In this document: piece after piece, positions 1 through 12,505 of the stretch | Position numbering within the stretch: position 1 is the stretch's first letter | How the letters are laid out: each line of letters begins with the position of its first letter | Source: Atherix ibis | Lineage: Eukaryota > Arthropoda > Insecta > Diptera > Athericidae | Reading direction: 5' to 3' | Assembly: GCA_958298945.1 (NCBI GenBank) | Contig: OY282609.1 | Span: 36,181,212 to 36,245,211 of the forward strand | DNA: 64,000 nt | Translations under genes and position numbers: made by a program | Notes under the pieces: model-generated | Databases searched by the model: none | The model's input: only the letters and a program-made list of their open reading frames with translations | Told to the model about the DNA's origin: nothing

Positions 1-3000
1 GATTGCAAAAGTACATATAATTTTCATCAAACTACACCTACTTAGCAATGTTTAGATATTGAATAGAAATTACCTTTAGACTAAAGAAATTCGAAAATGA
101 TGGCTATAATTATTTTCATATAATTTCACTATCAAATAATTTTTTTTTATGCACTATCAAATTTAATTGAACTTGGAAAATAATATTTTAAGTAATGATA
201 AACGAATTAATACAATTGATATTTTAAAGAAAACTCACAAAAGTTAATTATCGAATTATTCCCTTTACTAAAAAAAAAAAACAAGCACAAAAAAGTCACA
301 AATAATATATTATTCTTAAAACTAACTCAAAATCTTATCAATATATATGCTTTTGAATATATAATAGTATATACTTGTACTAAGAAAGACAATAAAAATT
401 TAACTAAGTTGAAAAGAGTTAATAAATTAAGAATAGTGTAAATTATGTTAATAATTGTATGGTGGCTTAGGATTTTTAATTACTACAATAAAATAACCGA
501 AGTGCATTAAATTTTTGAATGTTGGTCTAAGTGCACATGGTATTTAACACTTCACATTTCCGAACATAATCTTGCCTAAAATTTAATGTATTAAACCAAA
601 AATTGCATGTATGTATTTTTGTAAAATTACGTTATTAAAAAATCACAAATGACAACAAATAAATTTGCATATATTCTTACACATATGTTGAAATTAAATA
701 AGACCACGTGGTCGATCATTATGTACATTAATCATTTAAGATAAAAAAATTCTTAATATTAATACACAAAAAAAAAAAATTATATTTAATCAATTTATAA
801 ATTTGAAAATTATTGCCACCAATTAAAATTTTTTTCCTTTCAAATTATGATATAAAAATACAAAAATTCAATGTTATATAAAACTAAATATTGGATCTGA
901 ATAATGAAAATAGTTTACTTAAAATATAGAATAACATATAAAAAATTAAATTTAACATAAATTTTATACTATTTATTAATATAATATATAAAATATATGT
1001 TAATAAATGGTGTAAATTTTAAGCTAATATGTAAATTATATGATGGATATCATTTAAAAATTTTAATACAATACGTGTATATATTTAAAAAAAATTATAT
1101 TTGATGAAAAATCGTTAAAATTATAACATTTATAGATATCAAACTTTGATATTTTATTTTATAAAACTTAGATACAATTTTTAAATTTATTGGAATTTGT
1201 TTTTCAATATTTCGTTTTTATGATCGGGAATAAGTTAAAATATTCTCCAATACATACTATATTAAAAAGCATATTAATTTATCAATAAAAAAATACCAAA
1301 TAAATAAATAAAATGATATAGTTTTCTCTTAATTAATAGCTTATAAATATTTATTTACTATAGTTTTCTCTTTAAATATCTTATAAATATTTATTTGCTA
1401 AAAAATATATTCTTATTTTTAATTTTAAATTAAAATGCAATCGATAAATGTATTGTATCGAAATAAGATAAATTAAAAATAAAAGTATTGGGGAAAAAAG
1501 TATGTATTAAATATTGAAATTTTATTATGAAGAGCTGAATCAAATAGGTTTTCTTCTAATAAATCAATGGAAATAACGAAGTAATAATTATCTTAATATT
1601 TCACAGCCAACAAATATTTACCCCAATTAAGTATGGATATGATTTTAGAAAAACTAAAACTAAATTAGAACAATTAAGATTGTTGTGCAAAAAAAAAACA
1701 TCAACTCCTACGCATTGAAGAAAAATTACCTTTCGGAAACATTAGAACATTTTAGTTAGCTTAGAAAGTATTTCATATATATTTACAATTTGTACAATAC
1801 TCACATTATACAAGTACATCATAAGTATGTCCAATATTCTATTTAAATACAAGTAAAAATACATACTAAATCATATAATTTTTTGCTCATATTAGCAATC
1901 GAAAATAAAATAAAAAATTTATCATTTTTATAAATAAACATTAAGGTTAATATACTCTCTTCTATATTCGGTTAGATTTAAATAAATATTGTACATCGAT
2001 TTTCTTTATACTTTTTGTCCATTTGAATTTAGTTTCTCTTTTAATGCTGTTTAACCCATATTTTTTATTTTATTTTGTTGTGTCGTTTTTTTTTTGTATT
2101 AAAGTGAATAAATCCAAGTGAAAGAAATGATGAAAAACAAAGAAAATCTGCTAACGAAGAAAATTAGGAAATTTTTCTCTCAAATTCAGTACACGTAGTA
2201 ACAGCTGCGAAAATCCAGAAGAAATTATTTTAAAAGCTCTAAAATTCTTGTAATTTCACAAGTAAAAGATTTGAAAAAAAAGAACAGGAAATATGTCTGC
2301 ATATTGATATGTATGTATATATTAACATATATAATATATATTATCTTGTATATTTAAAGGGAAAAACTAGACGTAATATACACTTTGATGTTTTTCATAT
2401 TCAACTTTCGTATAATGCTTATACATTACTATTTATTTTCCTATTCTTTTAATAATATTCTAAAATTCGAACATTCACTAACAAAAAATTTACAAGATCA
2501 CATTTCCTTTTTCAATAGTAATTTCTCAGAAAAACCTAAAATTATTGATTCATTAAGATATCAATACACATACACGTATACTACATACACGTATGCGCGT
2601 ATGAGAACATAATCTCACTCCAGTTTTTTATTAAATTATTTAAAAAATTGCATTTTTTATATGTTATTCTTCAATACTTGTAGTTAAAATATATTTACAT
2701 AGACGTATATGTAATATGAATATTATATTTTATAACATTCAAATAATAACTATGTTAAACGCCTACTTTATGCTCATCAATTATATTTTTACAAAGAAAT
2801 ACAAACTGTACACGAATGGTCCGAATAGAAAATTTGGAACATTGCGAGTGGATGGATACTTTTGCAATTCCTGTTTCTATACTTATGCATCAATTTCAAT
2901 TGAATAAAAAATTAAGTGTGAAAAACTGCTTTCAGACACTCTAAAGTAAAATATTACGCAGAATTTTTTTAAAAATAATTAATTTATTGAAACGGTATAA

Positions 3001-6000
3001 GCAAATATCAGCTAATAAAAGAAAAGTTTTACATTTTAAATTTTTCACAAATCAAATCAATATTTATCAATATTAATTTAACATTAAATACATGCATACA
3101 CATATGTAGAACATATAAATTTTTTTTTTAAAAATATTGTTTTAACAGGATGCATTAAAATTTGTTTAATAAAAAAGAGAATTTTTTTTTTTTTAATTTT
3201 GCTCTAATTAATAAATACTTGGTGTGGGTGTGGGTACATGCTAACTAATGAAATGAAATTAATTTGTTTTGTGTATTCGCTATGAGGATATAACATACAT
3301 ATATGGGAACAAGTTAAATTTTTGTGTTTTATACAATATTATAGAAGCCCCAATACTATCAATTATATTTTTAGTTTGCAAAATTCAATTTAAAATTTTT
3401 GAAAGTTTCAAAATTTAAAAATTATGAATAGTGTTAAAAGTTTAAAACTTAAGAACAGTATTTTTTAAAAATACTAAATAAAAAAAAAATTGTTTACACA
3501 AATATATGAAATTATATCAAAATAAAGACGTAGAAATTTAAGCAATATATTAACATATTTATTATAATGTATGTACATACGGAAAAATAATAATTCAAGT
3601 AAATAGAAAAAATGAACATTCTGTAATCATATTTATTAACATAATTAATAGGTTTACAAACGTAATTTCAAATTAATGAGAAATATTTTGAAAATTATTA
3701 AATCGTTTAAAAATATTGTACACCCGTTTTAGCCGAATGTGTGGGGACGACCTAATGATTAGTTTATGTTCATCGGCCTATATTATATAGCATTTCTCAA
3801 TTTATTCATAGATTAAAAATTCTTAATACAGAACATGATGACGATCATTTCATTTACGTCATCATATGTATTTTGAACTCAGTCAAAAATTAAAATTATG
3901 CAAATATAAATTTTTGTTATTATATTTTTTTTGTTACTCTGTAAGATAATATATTATAATATATGTAGTTAAAATGAAAAAGTTTTTTTTGTGCGAGCAG
4001 ATACAAATAGAAAATTGAAAATTTTATTGAATGCTATTTTAAAAAAAAAAAAATTTCTATGAATTATAAAAGTATAACAATTTACCAGTAACTTTTTATA
4101 ATTGTTTTCTAAGAAAGAAATATGTCATTAAATTAATTTCTTTTATTCAGTTTTTTTTTAAAAATAGCAATTCTCTTACAAATATGAAAAATTAAAAAAA
4201 AAAACACACAACACTAAAGCGCATATGCAAATATTGTTCATAAGAAGTGTTTAAAATAAGAAAAACATTAATTAATTAGTTTGAAATTTGATATGAACAT
4301 ATTTAGCGAATTTTCTTTTCATTAACAGTATATTAATCGAAAAATTTATCAAACTGTTGTTCATAGTATTATAAAAAAGAAAAAAATTATCAATAAAAAC
4401 AGCGAATAACTTAAAATTATATTAGCGGTGTCGACTCTACTAAAATTTGAATTTCACCTCACAAATTTTTTAGCTATTTTATCAATAAGCTCATTTACAT
4501 ATATAAAATATTTCACTTTAAAAATTTCATACAATATATATAAATATTTTTTGTAATCGCATTGATAATGCTATTTTGTTTTATTAAATAATATATAAAA
4601 GTATATTTAATAATTGCACTTCTCCAAGGGCTCTTTTTCAAAAATCATATGCAAATTTAGTTCGATTCAAAAATTGAATCGAACTGATCAATTATTTACA
4701 ACTTTATAGTTTTTGTTTATTTATTCTTTTATATTTGGTGAAAGTTTTCCAAATTGTAGCGATGGCAATGCTTACCTTACCAAAGGAAATTGTTTAATTT
4801 TTCAAAGTGAAACTTCTTAAAAGGTAAGGCAACAATTATTGCGATTTTTCATTTACTTTGCTTTGGTCATGTGTTCAACAGACTAAGACAAAATTTGTTT
4901 TGGATTAATTTTGCATGCAAAACATTAATTGATCATAAATAGCAATTTGGCATTTCGTTTTATAGCTTTTGCTATACATAATTGCATATGTATGCAAAAG
5001 TTCATTTCCTAAGAAGATATAATCAACCAATCGAAAAACCGGAATCAATTTTCAATTTACTACCGATTTTCTAACTGGTTTCCTTTGCAAGATGAGAGTT
5101 TATTTAATATATCCGCACTTCCAAGTTAGATAAATCATTTATTTTATACAAAGTTTTATAAATTTAACTGATTTGTCTAGTTTTGAACTTGTAGGAAATT
5201 ATTATTTGTCTCTATCTACTTAGGGTTAAATGAGAAAACGGAAAGTTGACATTGCTAATTTTTTCGAATTTGCACTATAGGAAAACTGGTAGTTTCAATT
5301 GAAAGCTTACAATATAATCATAAACACATATATGTGACTTGATAATATACACACACATATATATTTTATAAGAATATAAAATATATCGGTTTTTATATCT
5401 ATAAACAAATAAATTTTGATTATATTTTGTTTTTGTTCAATGTAAAATAAAATTAGCGAAAATGATTCATAAAAATTTTCAAAATAAGCCCACTGAAAAT
5501 AAATAGATTACAAAACTGTCACCACAAATATATTTTTATCTTTTTAAAAAGTGAATCAGTCTTTTAAAAAAATGTCTATCACGTTGAGGCTATGTTATTA
5601 AAATATTGGAACATTATTGAAATATTAATACAGAATACAATAATAATACCTATTTGTACAAGTACGTATGCAAATATATTGTAATTAATATAAAATGTAT
5701 TAATAGAACTACAATATATATGAGAAGCAACAAAATCAACTGATGGTAAAGATCAAATTAAATCAGAGACTCATAATATCAACTTGCAATTTATTGGGAA
5801 AGTTACAATAAATTTCTTTTACTTATTCTTATTGGAAATTTTAATACAAACTCGTACAATGCAAAATTGCTATGCCGCATTAATCATTTTCGTTAAAACC
5901 TACTCAAATAAACTCTTTGAATTTTCTTGAATATTACTTCTACATTTAGAAGAATTTTAAATATTGTAGCTTCAGTGTATAATTAATTATTTGCACAAAA

Positions 6001-7084
6001 TATGCCAAAATGTATATTAAATTTTCTATTTTTCTTAGAATATTTTGCAAAAAAAAAGATTTTTATATTAATATGACATGTAATATAAATAAGTTTTCAA
6101 ATAACTTTGGTCTTATATGTATTCAATATTGAATGGTTCTGTAGTTGATGTAATTCCTAAATATTGTGTAGATTTTGGCATACATATAAAATTTTTCGAA
6201 GAAGTACAGTATCATTTAAAAAGGAAATAAAACATCAACAACATGTGCCATTTTGTTTTTCATAAATGGCGCTGTAAATAGAGACAATAATTTTAAACGT
6301 CAAAGTTTCGCGCAAAGGTCTTTCAATACGGATGGAAGGTATATGGTATTTTCTGGTAACAAAAATATTGCCACTGTAGACTTTCCGGGGAAAATCTTCC
6401 TGAACCATACGGATAAAGACCAGGTGGTTGTGATATCTCTCCAACATTTCATTATTTAATTGCGATAACCTATATTCATGCAGATAGACCCAAAATATTT
6501 CGAAGAATCTGGACAAAAATGGGGGCTGCAAGTTCGCAATGATTTTTGTTGAAGGCTCTAGTTTCCCATGAATACATGATAACTAGCAATATCAAAGTCT
6601 TACTTAGTTTAAGTAATTTCAAGCTGAAGAACGTAGACTGACTTAATTAGGTTCACTTGGCTGCCGTCACATATGAAAATAAGGTAAATGTTTTTGTACC
6701 AATTTAATTTTTGGTAGTAGACTAAGTTTTTTTGCAACAAATATTGAATTTGTGGAAAAATTCAATTTTGGAGAATGTCACAGAATTGATAAAACCGAGT
6801 TCTCAAGGACATTTGAGAATTGATAAAGAGTCAAATGAACACAAGATGTATAAATTACTGAATTCAAACTTTAATCATAACTTTAAAATTTTTGTAAATG
6901 TCGTTTCAATACACATTATTCCATAATTAAATAGTACGAGAGAAACGCCGTTTCAGTACATATTATTCCACAATTAATAGTAAAATCTCCTCCATATAGA
7001 TTTTACAGTATTCCATGCTAGGTATTCTCATAGAGCATAATAAGAGAAGTTACGTTCTTATTGTGAGAAATATGAAATAGAAAA
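1..7084. other. AT-rich intergenic region, no gene recognised
   Basis: The sequence is very AT-rich, with many A/T homopolymers and stops in all frames. The short open frames do not resemble known proteins and have no convincing splice or start context. Visible structure is limited to a 45-bp partial tandem duplication near 1320-1395, a 12-bp-arm palindrome at 4659-4685, and a slightly GC-richer patch at 6235-6540. That patch, read on the minus strand, looks like a degraded mobile-element fragment I could not classify. Confidence 0.6.
4659..4685. repeat. 12-bp inverted repeat with 3-nt loop
   Basis: The arms AGTTCGATTCAA and TTGAATCGAACT are perfect reverse complements around AAA. This is a short cruciform-capable palindrome in intergenic DNA. 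No function can be assigned. Confidence 0.7.
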
Positions 7085-7690
7085 ATTTGTAGCAACGATA
7101 TACCATTAAATTTTGTATTAGGTTTGATAAATACGCGAGTTTGACTTACGAAAATTTGCAGTAAGCCTATGGGGAACATTCCTTATCAAGATCACAAATT
7201 TTTCGATGAGGGAAGCATTTTAGGATGAACCTCACTTAGAGAAGCCTTCAACATCGACAGCTGATGGAAATGTAGAACGCGTGAGGCGACAGGTCAAACC
7301 ATCGATTAACATTGAAGCTGATGAGTACTGAGTTAAATTTGAATAGTTTTATCCTTCATCAGATTTGAACTTAAGATCGGACATTGCAAATAACTTGTAT
7401 ACTCTACCATAATAACATTTCCTGTTATACGAATACACAATTACCATTTACGAGTTTTTGCCGAAAAAAGAAATTGCTGTAGTTCATCTGATCACAGTCT
7501 ATGTTATTTTTCTTATACACCATATTAAAAAACACTTGAAAGGATGTCCTCTTGGTACTTTCGATAGCACCCAAAAGGAAATATTCCAGCATTACAACGG
7601 AGAGTGGAAAAAAACCTTATACTTACTGTATACAAGTTTCAAATATTTATTAGAAAACTTATCATTACCTATTGTAAGACCATTTCTCTA
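7085..7690 (+). pseudogene. Decayed mariner (SETMAR-like) transposase, internally deleted
   Basis: This is a relic of a Tc1/mariner transposase gene. Around 7105-7225 the plus strand reads fragments such as IKFCIRFDKYASLTYENLQ, AYGEHSLSR and FR-stop-GKHF. These match the N-terminal helix-turn-helix region of the mariner/SETMAR-type family. Around 7235-7300 it reads EKPSTSTADGNVERVRRQ, the family's linker motif (usually GRPSTS..ENVERV). Near 7458-7600 a C-terminal stretch resembles the end of the DDE domain (FLIHHIKKHLKG). The conserved Trp codon after FR is a stop, there are frameshifts, and the central catalytic part between the two blocks is largely missing. It is non-functional. Family assignment rests on motif memory, not alignment. 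Confidence 0.6.
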
Positions 7691-9829
7691 GACAATATTT
7701 AAGTGTGAAAATTTTTTTTTTAAAATTTCGGGTTATTTTTCAATACATCCCACAATATTTAAATATTACATAAATGTTTAATAATATATAAATCTTAAAT
7801 TTTTATTTTATACTAAATTTAAACAAAAAAAAAATTTTATTTTATACTAAATTTAAAAAAAATAGAACTGGCCCCTTGCAGGTAGGTGTAGAAGTTCTAA
7901 TTGATTATGGGGTTTATATAAGTAGAAATTTACTATTAGAATGAAATAAAAATATTAGTAAACTATTTGGAGAATGTTAATTCTGCAAATTGTTCATTTT
8001 AAAATACTAATATTTATACTCATACGTGTATTATGAATGTGTACTTGTGAATAGTAATATAGGAGAGTGATCCTTCATAACCATATTAAGCAAACCGCTT
8101 CTGGTGTACAATTATAAATAATTAATTTATACATAAGAAGGCATAACAAATGACATTAGAAAAAGTTTTTATTTTAGGAATTTTATCCATGAATATAAGA
8201 GATAAATCTTAGTTGTTGTTTTTTTTTTTTAGAAAATTGGTATTATTAATTATTATATTATATGTTTAAATGGATAAACATGCTTTCAAACAACACCGCC
8301 ATATTTGGAGTTGAAAAAATGCAAGCAAAACTTATAGAAAGGAAGAGTGATGTTCAACAAAACAACTCACTTTTCTTAACGAAATTGAAAATCCAATACA
8401 TATTTTCATAAGCTGTTACAGGAAACTCATATACAGTATATGTTACGATCTTTTTCATTTTTATATTAATATTAAAATACCAACAAAATGTATGCTCAAT
8501 TTATCAACTTGAATTCAAAAGGAACAAGAATACATTTGATAGCAATAAACTTGAATGCATTTTAGTAGTGGACGCTGCGCTTTCACGCAACATTACACCA
8601 ACTTTTTACCTATTAAATAAAAATAAAAAACAATTTTATAAACTTGTCTTTCTTGAATTGTTACTATTATGCGGCACTATTTGCGAATGCATTTTTTTTC
8701 GTTGAGTTTTAATAAAAGCTAATTGCATATTCGAAATAGTTTAATGACAAGAAGTAATAAATACTTTTACATAAAAAGTAAATTTTTGCGGAAATATTAT
8801 TTATAAAATCGAATTAATGATTAATTATTCATTTCATCAGCCCGCAGGGTGGAGTTTTTTTTGTTTACAATATAAATGTGCCAACGAAGTGATTATTAAA
8901 TAATAATGACAAGTGTATAATATATCAAAAACGAAAGTTACTATAATTATTAAATCTTTAAACTATTGAATATTTTTTGACAATTATTTAAATTATAGTA
9001 CCATTAATATAAAGGAAAATTGTATGCTTAAAATCTGGTATTTGGTAAAACTAATTTCATTAAATACCTAAAGATGTTTAAACTGCAAAGTAGAGAGAAT
9101 TTGTTTGATTAAAATAATCTAGTGTAGATTTAAAAAAAATTAGGATAGTTTTTCATTTCTCAATTTTAAAAACGTATTTATTTTTAAAAATCCTCGAATT
9201 TTTAAATTCTTCCATTTATTACCCTTTAAAAAAATAAAATCTATCAGAATGCTGCTTTCAAATCAATGAAAGCTGAAAATATTCTAACATATTCCAATAT
9301 GCGATTGTTGGGCCCATCCTATTTAATACGAGTATACATACACCTGTAATATGCTAAGAAGCAAGTGTTCTTGTGGCTACTGTGGCAATGCAGCAATTTT
9401 TTCAAGTGACTAACATCCTCATGTCGCTTCCAAAATACCACAAAATCATATCTTAAATTTCAAATCTGGTTTACTCAGCTGAGAAATAAAGTATTGTAAA
9501 TAAATATAAAAAAATATACATATTACTTTCACCTTTTGCCATAATCGAACTACTCTGCTACACCTTTAACAGATTGTTAATATTAATGCGATTGAAAAAG
9601 ACTACAACTTAAAAGAAAATATAGACAATTAATTTTAAGAAAATATCTGTTAATTTATAATGAATTACTAATGTATATATTTTAATATGTGGACTAAAAT
9701 TTAGGACTTTCACCAAGCTCTCAAATTTGTCGGAATCTAAAAGTGTAAATAATGTGATATAGAACCCTTGTTTAATAGTGTGATACACCGCTATCGAAAT
9801 ATTTCCTACGTCCAACAACCAGGTTGTAT
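7691..9829. other. AT-rich intergenic region
   Basis: No gene is visible. A short imperfect direct repeat of an A/T-rich motif lies at about 7795-7860. Otherwise there are only simple AT-rich sequence and stops in all frames. Confidence 0.5.
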
Positions 9830-10125
9830 CTCATTATAGATTTGTCTTCATTATCCAAGAAACAATCGATTTATTAAAAACCAAATTCAATAGACATCTA
9901 ATATCGTGAAGAAGTGATGTCAATTGGCTATATGAAAAATATTGTTTATTAGAATAGTCCATACACAATTGAAGAGCTCAAAACTGCGTCATCGGTGATA
10001 TATTGTAGAATACCACAATTATGCAAAAATATGATCGAACATTTTGTAGAAAGGATCGATGTCTGTAAACGTAGTCGTAGTGGACATTTGTCTGATATTG
10101 TTTTTCATTAATAAATGGTAAAGTC
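9830..10125 (+). pseudogene. C-terminal fragment of a Tc1/mariner-type transposase
   Basis: Reading the plus strand across frameshifts gives ETIDLLK..FNRHLIS, then DVNW, then TIEELK, and finally IEHFVERIDVCKRSRSGH followed by LSDIVFH. This is the C-terminal order typical of insect DDE transposases in which a heterodimer of DVNWPP, a YFLWG segment, a helix and a final R-GGH motif follow one another. Several stops and frameshifts are present and the N-terminal two thirds are absent. Bases 9856-9960 match the reverse complement of about 13690-13800, so the two relics belong to one family. Confidence 0.6.
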
Positions 10126-12326
10126 TCTACAATATATTTTCAATAAAGGAATTTTCATACAAAATATGTATTTCAATTTAATTGGTAGACCCCGTATGAC
10201 CAAAATTGGTAATGATCATGTATTATATAAGATTTAAATCATTATTTAATAAATAATTAAAAAATAAATTATTAATAAATTATGCATATTTAATAACATA
10301 CTATAATATTAGTTTTTCTCAACTAAGATTTTTAATCTATTTATATTATTGATTTTTATTGGATTTCTGATTGAATTGAAAATCTTTTCTTTTTTTGCAC
10401 AACAATAAAGACAACACTTTATTAGGTAACTTGTCTTATTGGTCTTAGTTATATGAATAAAGATTGGGTTAAGAAATATGGTTTAATATGTAAGAAAATT
10501 AAAAATAAAACGTTTTAACGCAAATACTCAATGTGTATATAGAAACATAGGAGTGTAAAAAATGATGAAAATGTAAATAAACTTATCTACACCGAAATAA
10601 TGTTTTCAGTAAAACCACTTTTTTTTATAGCAATGTAATTTGTGGCGTTCGATTACGTTAATAACATACACGTACATTAATCGAACATGAACATTATTAT
10701 TTAAATGGATGACTATATAATTATATGCGCAATTTTTTAACGTCTTTTACAACAATGACGAGTATTACAACCACCGGTAAATACGTTTGTAGATTAACAA
10801 TCGGTTAATATTATGTTATGTTTTTTACCCAGAAAATCTGAGGTCATCAAAAATGTTTTGGAAAAAGAAGATCCCATTAATTACTTTCATTTAAAAGAAG
10901 ATCAGAAATATCTTAAAATGATTGAATGAAAATTCATAATTCTTCTACAATCATTTTCTTTACGTTGTGTTATTACCAAAACTTTTCCATCTTCAAAATA
11001 ATTTTCTGCAATTCTGGTTTTCAGAGAAAGAAAATCACAAGAGTATATTTTTAATTCTACGTAAATTATATATAAAAAAAAAACGAATCCTATGACCATA
11101 TGGCCACCAATAGTAGCCATCCTCAAATGTTACAAGACTGGATCTCCTACCTACTTACGACTAGCGATGAATGGATACTCCACTATAGAATTCGAAACTG
11201 AACAACCGCGAAGCTACAAGTAACTTCCAGTCACGATAGTCAGTCTGGTTTAAAACAGCCAATAGAGTGGATGCATTATTAACGAAGTAAAAGAAGTCAG
11301 TGACTAAAAACAGTTTATTTAAACTTCAATTCAATGACTTTTGTATAGTATTTGTTTTGTGTATTAACTTTTATAACTAGAAGAAAAATATAATGTTTAG
11401 TTGAAGTAAAATTTAATAATAGTGTATGGAAGGAAACCTTCTTAGTCAAATTGAATTTATTCAATATAATATTAAAATTGTTCAAGAGTTAACGAACATA
11501 CCCTACGAGTAGTATGAGGTACTCGTACGAATGTATTTTGCTGATGTAGGAGTACTGATATTTTCACTTTTATAAATATACAAGTACGCGTCTAAGTGAT
11601 TCATAAAGAATTCGTCTACGAATTATATGTGTTCGAACTGGTTATAGACTTTGTCGTGAAATTAGATATTAGAAAAACAAAACAAAAAATAAATAAAAGA
11701 ACTGTAACAAGAATTGAATTTTGTTACAATAAGGAGCCAGAAATTTGTATTATTTTCTTAAATCTTTTTTAAATGCACAGAAACTGTGGACAGCTCGAAT
11801 TCGAATTACTCGTATACCTGCAGAAAAAAACGAATATTTTCGGTGATCTCGCGTTGATATAGTGAATTCGATATTTTTTGTAAATAATACTGGTTCGCTA
11901 CATTGTAGACATTTTGTAGACCTCTAGAAAAGACTGTAACGATATTACCTGGTATCGTAACCGTAGTCCATTTTTGGCTTTTGTGTTTTTTTCTCCTCAT
12001 ACAATTTGTTATTTGTTGATCGGTCAACGAGTTCTTGTACATTATTCGGACCATAAATCAGAAATTCCAATTTGCCGGTGACTCATGGTGACGGAATTAT
12101 TTCGAGGAGGAATAAATTGAATTCTTAGAGGTCGAAGTGCATATATTCGTGGGATTGAGTGGTTTTCAATCGAACACGTTTTAAGTAGTAACTTTGCCGA
12201 TCTGGTGTGCGTGCTTCCATTGTCATTAGAATTGTGTATCATACAGTGACCGTGATTTATCTTGACTTAATTTGTGCTCTATTATTTAATATCGGCAATA
12301 CTCTTTGATATTACAAAGTATTAAAT
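10126..12326. promoter_or_regulatory. Upstream region and probable 5' UTR/promoter of the large plus-strand gene
   Basis: The last 500 bases before the ATG at 12327 are less AT-rich than the flanks and contain no convincing ORF on either strand, as expected for a promoter and leader. I see no unambiguous TATA box, and I could not place the transcription start. A separate upstream non-coding exon is possible. 10126-11700 holds no recognisable gene. Confidence 0.35.
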
Positions 12327-12505
12327 ATGGCAGCCACATTACAACCGCAGTCGGTTAACCCGCAAATGAAAAGACTTGTCTATTCCAAATATCGCGAAAT
12401 GCTCGGCTCCTATAATGACAAAGCAAACTCAATCATACAATCTATGCCAGCGTATATGGTTACTGAAGATAAGGGTTTTCAGTTTAATGTTGATACATCC
12501 GACGA
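12327..12505 (+). CDS. Exon 1 of the muscle scaffold gene
   Basis: This is the first coding exon, 59 codons plus two bases. The ATG is in good context (AAATATGG) and is followed by a compact, well-conserved-looking domain (NPQMKRLVYSKYREMLGSYN). That domain resembles the ZM segment of Zasp proteins. The donor is GA|GTAAGT. The split Asp codon is completed by the first base of the exon at 22948. Confidence 0.8.

Noticed and set aside
6235..6540. 98-codon minus-strand ORF in a GC-richer patch
   Set aside because: It does not resemble a host protein, has no start or splice context, and the neighbouring sequence is repeat-like. Probably a mobile-element fragment, but not classifiable by eye.
12042..12242. 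Possible small divergent gene upstream of the muscle gene
   Set aside because: A 66-codon frame with no recognisable domain, overlapped by another frame. It is more likely part of the promoter or leader of the plus-strand gene.
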